Positions 30,503-42,300 of a stretch of 64,000 nt of DNA are shown here, piece after piece. A program made the position numbers and the translations under genes. Origin of the DNA: Zygnema cylindricum (Eukaryota > Streptophyta > Zygnematophyceae > Zygnematales > Zygnemataceae); NCBI GenBank assembly GCA_037447655.1, contig JBBHKE010000999.1, forward strand, positions 115,235 through 179,234, given 5' to 3'. Every line of letters starts with the position of its first letter. Positions within the stretch are counted from its first letter, which is position 1. Under the pieces are notes generated by a model. It saw only the letters and a program-made list of their open reading frames with translations. It was not told the DNA's origin and did not search any database.

Positions 30503-30629
30503 TAATTTTCCACGACTCCCTGTTACGTTACAGCATCTTCTTCCCGTCGGGGAATTTTACATCCGGATTGGATGATTTCCCGTCGTTCCCTTCTTCATAA
30601 AGTCTTTATTTTTTTTGTTACTGATTTGA

Positions 30630-30945
30630 ATTGGACCGAACTGAACTGGACTGAACTGAATTTAATTGATTTGTATTGAACTGAACAGAATTGAATATTG
30701 AAAGAAATTGGCGTATTGAATTTAAGTGAATCGTACCGAAATACAACGAACCAAACCAAATTGAACCAAACGGAATTGAACTAAACCAAAATAAATTGAA
30801 CTGAACTGAACTGAATTGAGTGGAATTGAAGTGAGTAAACCAAATTTGACTGAACCAAACCAAACCAAATTTAACGGAACTGAATCTAACCTAATTTAAC
30901 TGAACTGAATCGAACCAAATTTAACTGAACTGAACCCAATGGGAA
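30630..30945. repeat. AACTG/AACCA pentamer-type repeat
   Basis: Runs of GAACTGAACTGAATTGAAC and ACCAAACCAAATTTAACTG over about 300 bp. Confidence 0.85.
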
Positions 30946-30991
30946 TGAAACAAGTTATTCCAATACTCGCGATCGGTAAACCATCTACGTG

Positions 30992-31254
30992 CTAAGCATG
31001 ATTGAAAGGGAAAAAATTTCACAACCATTAAAAGCTGGAGGTGATTTTTTTTCTCCAGGTTATTTAGTAAGAATAATGTTAATAAAAAACAACAAAGAAA
31101 CGGGCTCTAAAACTAAAGTAATAAAAAGAAATGAGTATGAAACGGCTGTATGTTGTTATCACTACGTTAAAAAAGGAATCGAGGTAAAATCCAAACGAAC
31201 TGGACCAACCATGCTACTGAATGAGCCCAAACCTGAACCCGAACCTGAACCTTA
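30992..31254 (+). pseudogene. Short ORF, possible bL19-like ribosomal protein fragment
   Basis: An open frame starting M-L-S-M-I-E-R-E-K-I and including F-S-P-G-Y-L-V-R-I-M-L, then V-K-K-G-I-E-V-K-S-K-R-T-G-P. The order (I-E-R-E near the start, a G-D-x-V-R-like segment, then G-V-E-x-x-F near the end) recalls bacterial-type L19, but similarity is weak. The C terminus runs into the P-x-P repeat array. It may be an exon, a fragment or chance. Confidence 0.25.
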
Positions 31255-31860
31255 GCCCAAACTCAAATCGAATCCCGAACATACACCCAAATGCAAACCC
31301 TTGTACCCAAACCCGAACCTGAGCCAAACCCAAATCCGAACTCCAACTCGAACACGAACCTAAACCCAAACCCGTACTTGGACCTAAACATGAACTTAGA
31401 CCCCAATTCAAATCCAAACTCGAACCTAAACCCAAACCCGTACTTGGGCCTAAACATGAACTTAGACCCCAATCCAAATCCAAACCCGAACCTGAACCCA
31501 AATCAAAACCCCAACTTGAACCCAAACCTAAACCCAAAATCAAATCCCAACAAGAACCTAAACCCGAACTTGAACCCAAACAAAAACTTGATCCCCACCC
31601 AAACCTGAACCCAAATCTGAACCCCAACTTGGAACCAAAACCTAAACCCAAACTCGAATCCCAGCAAGAACCTAGACTCAAACTCCAATCCCAACAAGAA
31701 CCTAAACCCAAACCTGAACCCAAACAAGAACTTGATCCCCACCCAAACCTGAACACGAACTTAATCCAAACTTGAACCCAAGCCCAAGATCGAATACGAA
31801 CGTGAACCAAAACCTAAACCAACGCCCAAACCCAAACCCCACATCCCAGACCCGACAACA
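31216..31860. repeat. AACCCAAACCTG minisatellite
   Basis: About 640 bp of 6- and 12-bp units (AACCCAAACCTG, AACCCGAACTTG). Open frames on both strands (N-P-N-P-N and G-F-R-F-G repeats) are explained by the periodicity. Confidence 0.9.
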
Positions 31861-32479
31861 AAACAAATTATAAAAGAAGGAAAGAGACAAAAGAGGGGAA
31901 TGGAGACGCGCGCCATCCAATAAACGAAACTTTGAGTATGAAACTACAATATATCATGAATTGATATTAGTTTAATAACGCTAAGGTTGTGTGTCCATGT
32001 AACCGGAACGTTGAAATGTAGCTTTGGGTTTTAGCGAAGATTCCTTGTTCTACTTTTGGCGTTCCAATGTGCGAAAATGACACACATCGTAGCTTTGAAC
32101 TGTGAAGGTTATAGCGTAGGTACAACTTGGGATGATTGAAGACGACTACGAAAATTGGTGACGTCTACAAAAAAAGTGACAGTCGTAGACGTCGAGTTTC
32201 TTGTGACATTGTGGGTATTTAGGTTTATGTAACATTCCCAAGTCATGCTCACTTGTGACATCATTAGTACCAAGACTTCCGCCATGGGTTCTTAATTTCT
32301 TTTTTTTATCTATAATCACTCGATATGCCATCAAACTCCAACCAAAGGTATTAAAAAAAACAAAACAAAAAAGCTCTTTCATTTCATACCATTATTTTTA
32401 TATTTCATCCGTGAAGAGGGAGAGAGGAGCAGTAAAATGAGAAGAAATGGGAGAGATGAGGACAACGTAAACTTTGCAA
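31861..32479. other. Spacer, nothing recognised
   Basis: Some internally repetitive GACGTC/GTAGACGTC text at 32150-32195, but no gene or element boundary identified. Confidence 0.45.
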
Positions 32480-33385
32480 AGGACCCATGAATGAAATTGG
32501 AGGTTCGAGACCCCTGCAAAATAGTGGGGGGTGAACGTACCGTCGCGCATGATTTGGTTCGTGATGCGGTTGCTGCGATTGGTGTTGAAGCAGGCTACAT
32601 TGTGAAGCGGGTGGTTTCTCATATCTTACCTCCTCGTCCCCAATCTAGTGGTTTCCGAAGCCCTCGGGTTGACTTGGTTTTCCTCCATGGGACGGGGCGG
32701 ACTTTGGGTGATGTGGTCCTTACTGATCCGACTAGGACCCACATTTCTTCTCGCGCGGCAGTGCATTCAGGCATGGCGGCTCAAGACGCAGCGGCTTCTA
32801 AGGAAAGGGATTACGCTCACCGGGACCCGGCGGACCAGTTTGTCCCATTTGCCGCAGAGATTTTTGGTTCTTTGGACAAGTCTTTCGATGATTGTCTTCG
32901 CAATTGTGCTAAGAGAGCTTCTGATTCTAGGGGTCCAGGGAGCCCTCCCCCAAGCCTTCTGGTTGCTTTTTATCTGCAACGTGTATCGGTCGCCCTTCAG
33001 CGAGCGCAAGCTGCGGCCCTTCTCCGTCGAAGCACGGTGGCGGACGATAGGCGAAGCCTCCCAGACCTTCCTCCACGAGATCTAGTCCACATCCACGATC
33101 TTCGGGGGTGTGGAATTTAGTTGGCTGAGGTTGTGGGGCATCATATAGAGTGGGTTTTTCCTTTTTTGTCTAGTCATCTTTGGTTTTTCGTTTAGTCTTG
33201 CTAGTTAGCCTAGGTGCCATTGTTTTTCCTCATTTGTTTGTTTTGTTTTGTTTTGCTTTGTTTTGTTTTCCTAGCTGCTGGCTCTTGTAGTCTTTAAATG
33301 TTCTATTTCTTTTTTATACCCCTTTTGTACTTTGATGGTTTTTCCATCGCACATTATGTAATAAAATGATGACTAGGAGCCAGAT
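32480..33385 (+). mobile_element. Truncated LINE-like element, ORF2 C-terminal region
   Basis: The 209-codon ORF 32491-33120 includes D-P-T-R-T-H, R-V-D-L-V, F-D-D-C-L-R, and a P-P-S-L-L-V-A-F-Y-L-Q-R-V-S-V-A-L-Q-R-A-Q-A segment. That layout matches, from memory, the cysteine-free C-terminal region seen downstream of non-LTR reverse transcriptases in plants and algae. No reverse transcriptase lies upstream, consistent with 5' truncation. A T-rich 3' flank with TAATAAAATGATG at about 33359 follows. GC content is higher than in the surroundings. Confidence 0.5.
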
Positions 33386-33478
33386 GTGATTGCGCTCGTT
33401 TATGTACTTTTTATACGCAATAATGAGCAGTTTTGGTACGGATGACACATTTTGAACATCACCCTATATCATTTAATG

Positions 33479-33677
33479 TACCACTATTAATGCGCTTTTT
33501 TTCACCACTTAAAAACATCATTTCTTCCTGCACACATGTCCAATTTTCGATTGGAGACAGCCAACCGAAAGGTGAGAATCTTAAGCGACCGTCAAATTAA
33601 CAATCTGGCAAGTGTGCCCGTAGAAAAATAGTTTAAAATGTCAGAAATAACATAAACACTAATAGCGATACACGGTG
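33479..33677. mobile_element. Foldback MITE copy with truncated left end
   Basis: The right end CACTAATAGCGATACACGGTG is intact. The left end is reduced to ACCACTATTAATGCGC. The inner arms CCTGCACACATGTCC and GGCAAGTGTGCCCGTAG are recognisable. Confidence 0.75.
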
Positions 33678-33699
33678 ACGTTGAATACCTCTTGAATTA

Positions 33700-34277
33700 G
33701 GGTGGCGTTCCATCAAGATATTCTGTAATTGTACGGCCAACTATACGGGCTGGGTTATTGAGACGATGGGAAGAAGTCATCATACGACATAACTTTTGTA
33801 CTTTTTGCAGACTCCAATATTCTACGCCAGCTCATTTTTTATGGTGCATGTTTTCAAACGTAACGAAAGTCCTTTGCCAGAATGTGACGAAAGAACGTTG
33901 CAAGATATAGCGAGACGAAGGAGCATGTCGAGATTTTTTCTTTTTTAGGTTGCATTTTGAAAGGTACATATCATGTGCAAATTTTGTGAATTTTCATATG
34001 TTGTCCATCGTGACACGTAGCTTGATCGTCTTACATGCTGCGATTCCTTTTTTTCTGTAGTTGTCATCTACGGAGAAAAATGAAGCGAATGCCTTGTGAA
34101 TGCCTCGCGAATGCCTCACGAATGAATATCCGATGGTCAGTGTTACATCCCAGACCTTTGGAGAGTATTGGCAAGATTCTGTGTAATGTTGTTTCGCTTA
34201 TAAAAACAACATAAGCGGTACGGATAGGCGTGGGTTTCTGTAAACTACCCCACTTTTCGACTGATGGAACGCCACCC
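33700..34277. mobile_element. TIR element (GGGTGGCGTTCCATCA), non-coding
   Basis: 578 bp with terminal inverted repeats GGGTGGCGTTCCATCA / TGATGGAACGCCACCC, flanked by TA on both sides (TTA left, TAA right). The interior has no transposase. It is placed just 22 bp from the preceding MITE. Confidence 0.78.
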
Positions 34278-34338
34278 TAATTGAAACTCACAGTACCTTA
34301 CCTGTTTTAGCGTAGAGGAAAAAAAAAAGTGTTACTAA

Positions 34339-35119
34339 GGGTATATCCCCATGTGCATAAGTAAGGGTTTTTTTCTGTCGTTTTCCTATAAAACTTAGCG
34401 CCGTACTGCCTAAGTTGCAACCGTACGAAGGAATCGCAAATTTGTAGAGTACAATTTGCGTCATCCTCGAATTTAAGATGTATGAAAATTTGTCGTCTTG
34501 TGTTTTTTGACCCACTTTCACGACAAAAAAAAACGTCATCTTCAACCTTACGTTTAAAACACATGCGCGATGTGTTTTAAAACTAGGTATTTTCGATAAA
34601 CAAACAGGAACATATATTCGCACGTGCCGTAATTTTATAAAATTTTCATACGATTTCCAAGGACAAAGAAAAGTACAGAATTCGCTATGTTTTGTCCGTT
34701 TGCGTTCGAATACGACGAAGAAAAGTACACAATTTGTTTGGTTTTGTCCGTTTTCGTCCAGTACAGATTTTTTTTTGCCGGGGTCTTCCAATTTTTATGC
34801 CATTTCCCGTCGACCAGATAGGAGACGCAAAGGCAAAGCTCCTCGTCTTCAACCGTGGAAACGACACAGGCTGGAATGCGGTACGTCTACAATGTCACGA
34901 TAAGACATGCGACGTCACAAGCAGTTCCAAAAATGACGTGCGACCACAGATTGTAGACGTTGACAGTCGCCACAGGTATTGTTGACGTATACAATCGTCA
35001 CAAGCGTAAGTTACGATTTCGTCCTTCTAAACATATGGACACTTTAAAACCGGGTCCGACGGATCCGCGCTAAAATACTAAGTAAGTTCGCTAAGTTACA
35101 AGTACATGGGGACATACCC
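34339..35119. mobile_element. TIR element (GGGTATATCCCCATGT), non-coding
   Basis: 781 bp, flanked by TAA on both sides (34336-34338, 35120-35122). The ends are GGGTATATCCCCATGTGC and GTACATGGGGACATACCC. A 3-bp TAA duplication is compatible with PIF/Harbinger-type mobilisation, but no transposase is present and the TIR is short. Confidence 0.7.
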
Positions 35120-35225
35120 TAAGTCACGGAACGAAAATCACGTCGTACGTGGCGTATCAGACAATATGTCTTTTTTCGCTAAAATAACATATTATATAAA
35201 AATACAAAATATTAAATTAAAAAAA

Positions 35226-35364
35226 ATACTATATATCGTGATATATATCGCGATAATTTATGTTGGTCTCGGTACGATATGTCGAGGATTCTGCTCGATC
35301 GATAATCAATATATAGAATATCGAAATTATCGCGATATGAATTTACCCGATACCCAACACTACA
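35226..35364. mobile_element. 3' remnant of the hAT-type MITE
   Basis: ATCGATAATCAATAT, AGAATATCGAAATTATCGCG and GATACCCAACACTA correspond to the right part of the intact element at 10129-10452. The left part is absent. Confidence 0.8.
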
Positions 35365-35365
35365 C

Positions 35366-35392
35366 CGCGAATCGTTATTAGTGTCAAAGTTT
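35366..35392. mobile_element. Left-end fragment of the CACCGTG MITE at the hAT terminus
   Basis: CACCGCGAATCGTTATTAGT directly follows the terminal TA of the hAT-type remnant. The rest of the MITE is missing and replaced by an AAATAGTGTTG repeat (35394 on). Confidence 0.7.
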
Positions 35393-36512
35393 AAATAGTG
35401 TTGAAGAAAATATACAATCATTGATACTAATTAGGATTTTGAAAATTAAAAAAAAAAGGTTTATGTTAATTTCGGCGTTTACGCTAATTTGGGAACAGCA
35501 AAAACATAATATTCTCCGTACGATTATATACATTAATATATGCATCCGTACAAAATTTTAAAAAATGTACGACGTCGCCAAATTAGGTATCCATACCGGT
35601 CAGCCTAATTTACTGCGGTTATGTGTCAACGCTATACGGCGAAAGGTAAAGTTTAATTTCAGTGTTTTCCTGTTTAACATTCACAGAATGGCTATTACGC
35701 CACGCCGTTTCTTCGTGTAAGTTGGACGCATGTCCGTTGTCCCGCTCGTCCATGTCTTATGTATTCTAATAACGTCACTTTTGGGTAGTTTTATTAGAGT
35801 TAAGTATGTTAATATGTGTTTTGATTGTAATAAGTGTGTTACCTCGTTTGTCTTTCATACGCCTGACATGTATTAACGTCAATGTTGTCTTGTATTAGAG
35901 GAAACGTTGACACTAAACTGAACTAAAAAGTACATTCTTACCAACCAAATGATCAACCACGTAAAGTGATTGGTCGCCCAAAATTACATGTGTCCAAAAT
36001 TTTAACCACGCAAACTTTATGGGATTTTAACGATGCAAAAAAACACGCATATGTTACCCGCAGCCTTTCCAAGAATGACCCGTACATTCAAAGAGATGCC
36101 ATGTTTTACCACGCCTCTTTCATGAAAAACGTCAATTGTCAGCCACGTTCATACTCCCACGCTGTAAACTAACGCAATTTCTTAAACTTTCCCGCTAATT
36201 CAAATATTTGACTGTCAAACATAATATTTGATTTAAAAATTTGAAAGTTCAAACTTTGGCGAAAGTTTTCCCTCCTTTTTTCACAAGAGCTTCTTTTCCC
36301 TTCCTATATATACTCATTGTTAACTCCAAGAATGGTACTATTTTCTCTCCCTTTGCATCTACCTTTGTTGTTGTATCTTTGTTTTGTTGCTTCCCATTTA
36401 TCGTTTACCAATATAGGTGTTATTTTGAGAAAATATATGGCCCATTACCACCTTTTTTGCGGCAAAAACCAAAGCTCCCGCTGAAATTTTCCCACCTCCG
36501 GTTGATGAGGAG
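35393..36512. other. Unassigned sequence left of a decayed DNA transposon
   Basis: No recognised gene. A TATA-like CCTATATATACTC lies at about 36303. Confidence 0.4.
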
Positions 36513-36758
36513 ATGGAGTGGGGCAAGAGAGAGGAAGAGGGAGAGACAAGTGAAAGGATGGGATCACAAAACGATAACACCCTCATTGAGGGCGGTGCGG
36601 CCAATTTCGGCTCACCCCCAAACTCACCTCCGAACTCACCGCCGAACTCACCGCGTGTAGACCACAGTATCATCCCGGTGGTGAGACGCAAACTCCAACA
36701 CGTGTCAACAATGGCTGCACGCGTTCGTGTGATCAACAGGATGATTGCGGAATTGTAA
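36513..36758 (+). CDS. Hypothetical ORF with S-P-P-N repeats
   Basis: 81 codons, charged N terminus (E-W-G-K-R-E-E-E-G-E), then four tandem S-P-P-N-type units and a basic C terminus. I do not recognise it. It may be an accessory ORF or exon of the decayed transposon whose transposase lies at 48440. Confidence 0.3.
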   Translation: MEWGKREEEGETSERMGSQNDNTLIEGGAANFGSPPNSPPNSPPNSPRVDHSIIPVVRRKLQHVSTMAARVRVINRMIAEL

Positions 36759-37957
36759 TACAAACGGAAAGGAGTGCCTTATCTCGAGGACTTTCAACAA
36801 GTTTCTAAAACACTTTACGTGGGATTATAATACAAGTAAGAAGTAAAACCTTTTATTCTTACCTTATACGGGTTTTTATGGTTGCTTACATTGCGTGTCT
36901 CCGTATATAATTCGCTTATAAAGTGGTATTTTGTCTACCTCTACTTTTATTTGTGCGTTTGAATTTCTCTTTGTTTTTTCCTCTCCCCCCCGCCCCTTTA
37001 ATAATGCTATGTTGGATCCTCGTGCACTGTTGCCGAATACCAACAACGTTGCTTGGGCATAATTTTGCAACAAATGGAAAGTTACCAGTTTGGCAACAAC
37101 AACGTGTCGTCGTCCCTTGTTGTATTAAACTAATATTGTTAGCAGGCGGCCACATTGGAGCATCGGCGAGTGGTTGGAGAAATCGACTTGGCAACGACAA
37201 TTCATTGTCGCAACAACGATGGAATTTTTAAACTAGAAAAGCGTGCATATTTCAATTTTCTGTCTTTAGTAAGTACATTATATATGAATCTTCGTTGAGT
37301 TAACAACACATTGTCGTTGCCTATTTGTTGGAAACATGGAATCATTGAACCGCGTGAATTTTTAATTCAGTTTTGTCGTCACACTGTTGGATTATCCAAA
37401 ATCACTAGGGACGCGATGACTTTTTTGTGTCGCGGACCACTAACTTTGTAAGTATATTTTGAATGACGTTTCCTCTATTGGAATTTACTAAACAATGAAC
37501 CACGTGACATCATGAATACGTTTTGTCATCATAGTGTTGGAATGTTCATAATGATTTGAGTAGCGACGACTTAATGTCGTTGTAGACAATACACTCTGTA
37601 AGTATATTTTGAACGCGTTTATTACGTTAAAACCTTATACTCTATTTCTTCGTAAAACCTGTCATTTTTAGGGCTTCTTTTCGTCGTCTCTCACCCTTTT
37701 GTGCAACCGCCTCTTCTTTTTCATTTTTTTCATCAAGTTTGACTAATATCCATGGAGGGCAACAACGAAGTATATAGGCGACAACGTACAGGATTGTTGT
37801 ATAATCGTCACTACCCTCCACTACCTCGACATAATGAAAAATGTCAGTCTAGAATGAAAAGAGAAGAGGTACGAAGGGGGGAAGAGAGGGAAAGAGATGC
37901 CACAGAAACCGTTACAAGAGTAGAGGGTACCGCGGAGGAATTAGCATGAGAAAGGGA
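36759..37957. repeat. Region with GTCGTTGC/GCGACGAC short inverted motifs
   Basis: Short inverted motifs such as CAACGACAATTCATTGTCGC (37181), GCGATGACTTTTTTGTGTCGC and GCGACGACTTAATGTCGTTG (about 37555) recur. Two ~180-bp units end in CTTTGTAAGTATATTTTGAA / CTCTGTAAGTATATTTTGAA. A 65-codon ORF (37752-37949) is unrecognised. Similar GCGACGAC motifs reappear at 48150-48335 and 50655-50690, on the other side of the transposase. Confidence 0.5.
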
Positions 37958-38183
37958 GGCGTTGAGATTTGTGTATTATCTAGGTCTGTATTAGGTTAAG
38001 AAAAAGGCAAAAGTAGTCTGCCTCTAACTCCCTTCTTCAAGCCCCCACACTTTTTGTAGTCACCAAAGGCTGGAGAGGGAGCTAAAGAAATGGTTGCTTA
38101 AGCTGTCTAGAGTGACAAGTAGCACATAGGGTAGGTTAACCAAAAGGATTCTGACGGACCAAGGAATTGATCCTGGTACCTAT

Positions 38184-39335
38184 TGTTGAAATCACTAGAT
38201 TTAAGGGAGATATTTTCAAGGTTTTAATTGTGCAATTCTGTATCCCCCATTAGATCACAAAATTCAAGAAGCCTCTAGATAGCTTTTGGCTAGCCCTCTC
38301 TCAATTAGGATCACTGCTACCCAAGCAAGCACCTAGACAATGTGACTGCACACCAATGCAGTGTGGACTCCCGTGAGTCCACAGCAAAAAGAATCTCTAA
38401 ACATGCCCAACCAGGTAATTAATTATCAAGTGGCAAAGATGCCAATATTTATACAAGTTTGTTGGGAGAGAGGCGGCTACCTCCTCGATCCTCTAAGTCC
38501 TTAATCCCTCTCACAAACCCTATCTATTGATGTAGGAACTAATCAGAAGACAGTACAGTACAGAAAGGTACTCGGCTCCATGTACTTTCTATACGGCCTG
38601 TGTACAACAAAGCCATGGAGTGGACGTTTGTCTCCTTCACACTTGTCCTCGTGCTCCCCGGGTTTCTCGCTTCCTAATGATACCTTGACACGTGTCGACA
38701 GGTCATGTCACGTCCAAAAACTGCCAAGGGGGTCATTCCGGGATCTCGGCGATAATGAGGGTCGTCGGATCCAAACCGACTTTTAATGTTAGCCGTTCAA
38801 AATAACAAATGTCCGGTACATTTGTTTCGTGCATACTAAAAGACTCAACTAGTTTCTATTTCCTCAACTTGTTATTCCGTTAATCAAATTAATGATCTAG
38901 CTAATATTTAAATAGCTACCAAACCCTATGTATCCTAACGCACAACTACGACAGACCGCAAAGAACTGACAGCTAGGCCTTGCTTTGCCAGTCCGAGGTT
39001 CGAGTCTTACCAGACTCTACCTTTTTGTAGAAAGTGACTTAGGTCACTCTTTAGTCCTGCCTAAAGAGCTGAGGCTGACATGGTTCCACCCCCCTCTCTC
39101 TCCTTCAGTGACTACAACAAGTAAGGGGGCTAGAGAGAGAAGATGGAGGCAGGCTGCCTACGCTTTTTCTTTTAGCTATTCTAATCAATTAATACCTAGA
39201 AAATATCTCCCCTAAATAAGTCAGATTGTCTAGGTGCCTGCTAGGGTAGCACTGATCCTAATTAAGAGAGGGCTAGCCAAAAGACATCAAGAGGATTCCT
39301 GATTTGTGTGATCAAATGTGGGATACTGAATTGCA
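38184..39335 (+). repeat. Rearranged 5' LTR of element 1 with inverted core
   Basis: Bases 38184-38230 match the LTR start. Bases 38231-39217 are the reverse complement of almost a whole LTR (from its terminal TGCAATT to about 16 nt short of its start). Bases 39218-39335 match the last ~118 nt of the LTR in forward orientation, ending TTGCA. Confidence 0.85.
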
Positions 39336-39350
39336 GGTTATGGGCCCACC
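39336..39350 (+). other. Primer-binding site, initiator tRNA-Met anticodon arm
   Basis: GGTTATGGGCCCACC directly after the LTR is complementary to the anticodon arm of plant initiator tRNA-Met (half-tRNA primer as in Drosophila copia). It contains the gag ATG at 39340. Confidence 0.8.
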
Positions 39351-42300
39351 CTCTAAGGTGCCCATCTTCAACGGATCTGGGTTCATTTAGTGGGAAGCCA
39401 TGATGATAGGGGCATTGTGTGAAAAACAATATTGTGGTATCCTTAGTGGACAAGTGAAACTTCCATCTCAGGGGATTTCACCAGGGTTTGGTGGAGTGAG
39501 GTTTTCTGCAGCATCATCTCCTCCAACGGAGGAGAAAGACGATGGGGACATGAGTGTGTCCAAAAGGAGAAAGGAAAGGAGACACCTCTTACTCCTATTG
39601 CCACAGCACCGGAAGAAGTGATCCTAAAGAACGAGGAAAACGATATACAAATGAGGGAGTACACCAACATGAATGCCAGGCATTTCAATCTGAGGCACCT
39701 CACTCAAGCATTGGCGACCTCTCATCTTCACATCTTGAAGGCGGAGGAGTTCTGGATGACGTTAGTGGAGATCTATAGAGTTGGTACCATTCAAGAGCTC
39801 GAGCTTGCTAAGCAAAGGTTAGGGAGTTATACTTACAAAGAAGGGAAGATGTTAGATTACTGTAATGATCTCCTTTGCCTGTATATGGAGGTGGAGAGTG
39901 CCGGATGGACACGCACAATAAAGATGAAAGTTAACACTCTCATCATGAAGCTGTTTGAGGAGTATAAAAACATAGTGTACCGAGTGCAAAAAATAGATGA
40001 TAGTTCTTGGAAATGGAACACCGTGGTCCGAATGATACTCGTGCAGGAGAACACCATCGATATCCGCATAGGAGGAAAGAGCTCTCAAGCTCTAGCTGCC
40101 GAAATACACCGATGGAGGAAGGATCCGAAGAAGCCTTATAACATCTTCAAAGGGGATCACCTTAGAGAACCAAGGCCTCCAAAAGGTTTTTACCATTTCT
40201 ATAAAAAGCCGAGACACTTCATAGTTGATTGCAACAAGCTATCGGAGTTGAGGCTCCAAAAAAACCGTGGAGGGGGTTCTTCGAGAGGGAAGAAAAAGGC
40301 ACTTGTGGTCACACGAGTGAAAGGAGAGACCGAGGAGGATGAGTCTTCAGATGAAGAGGATGGGGAGCTTCTCCTTGACGAGAATTTGGAGGAGAAGGAG
40401 ATTCCTCCAAAATAGAAGTGTGCTCTAGAAGCCATTCGAGAAGCTCTAGAGGAAGGATGGATCATCGATTCAAGTGCATCCATGCATATATGCTGTGACA
40501 TGCACCTCTTCACTAAGCTAAGAATAATCCCTACTGTAGAAATAGAGTATGGGGATGGGATAGTAATGACCACAAAGCTAGTGGGCTTCGTAGATCTGAA
40601 AGTTTTAGTGGAGGGTAAGACTTCTATACTCACCTTCTTAGATATGCTCTACATTCCTCAGCTGAGAAAAAACCTTCAGTCTACTTCTGTATTAGATGAC
40701 GAAGATTTTGATACCTTCACTAGAAAGGGAGTCTTTACAGCTAAGTACGGAGATGAAGTCTACTTCAAAGCAAATAAAGGTAGCCAAAGAATGTTTAGGC
40801 TTAACCTAAGTAATGAAAAGAAGAGTGCTTACTATGGTGGTGTCCCTAGCTTGATGATCTGGCATAAGCGGTTGGGGAATATGCATTTTGATAGTCTGAG
40901 GGAAATCAAGAAGCTAAGTGTAGTAAAAGACATTCAGTTTGGGGATAATGAAATGATGGATGATTGTAGTGGGTGTGCCCAAGGTAAGTCTCACGAACTC
41001 CCCTTTCCCAAAACTGCAACGTATAGAGGTGAGAAAGTACTAGATCTGGTCCACACTCATATCTGGGGACCAGCAAGAGTATCTTCGGTTGGGGGGAAGA
41101 GGTATATGCTGGAAATAACTGATGATTGGTCTAGATACTCTAGAGTCTACTTCCTAAAAACAAAGTTTGAAACACCAAAGTACTTCAAAGAATACCAAGC
41201 TTCGACTGAGAAGCTGCACGGAACCCCCATTAAGTGAATAAGGAGTGATAATGGGGGAGAGTACACCTCTAACCAATTTGAGGAATACTTGAGAGATGAG
41301 AGAGTTCAACATCAAAAAAATGTACGGAATAATCCAGACAAAATGGAGTAGCTGAAAGGCTGAACCGGACTTTGGGAGATAGTGTGTGTAGTATGTTAGC
41401 ATATAATAAAATAGGAAGAAGATTTTGGGCAGAAGCCATGAACTGTGCTATTTACAATAAGAATAGAGTCCCCAGTACAGTCGTTAAAGGAATGACACCT
41501 TATGAGAGATGGGTTGTAAGGAAACCGGATATTTCTCACTTGAAAGTATTGGGTTGTCAAGTTTACAGTCTTGACATAGATAAGAAAAACTGGAAACTAG
41601 ATGCTAAAAGGAAACCGGTATATTTTGTGGGATTTGATGAGGATGTCAAGGGATATAAAGTCTATGACTTGGCTAAACAAGATATCTTTCGGGTAAAGCA
41701 TCTAGTTGTCATGGATGAAGGAAAGTCATTTGATCCCTTTAAATACACTAAGAAAATAAGAATCACTTTTGAGTCCGAGAGTGAGGAAGACTTAGATCTT
41801 CCCAAAAGGGACACAAGTGAAAAAGTGATTGCAAATTGAGGGGAGATCCAAGATGGGGAAGATATACCGGTATCTCCTAACATTTCTACAAACTTTGACG
41901 AGAGAGAGGAAGAGGAGCCAGAACCGGCTTTCATGGATAGGGGAGCCGATGAGACAGCAAAGGGGAACCCGAGACTTCCCTCCATTCCACCTTCGGACTT
42001 TCAGGGATGACAAAAAAGCAGCAAAAGGCTACAGGAAAAACATGCCGCTCACAATGTAACTAAGTTGTCTCACCTTGATGAGCCTCATTTATACTCGAAC
42101 GCAATGGACAGTTCGGAGAAAGAGAGATAGATTAGAGCCATAAATGATGAAATGGCCTCCATCATGGAAGATAATACTTTGGAGGTGGTGGACTGTCCTC
42201 CGGATAAAAAACCGATTGGATGTAAATGGGTATTTAAACTAAAATTGAACCGAGATAATACCATTGAGAGATATAAGGCTCGGCTGGTAACAAAGAGGTT

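Noticed and set aside
31214-31810. 198-codon G/F/R/L-repeat frame on the minus strand
   Set aside because: It is fully explained by the 6/12-bp AACCCAAACCTG array; both strands are open for the same reason.
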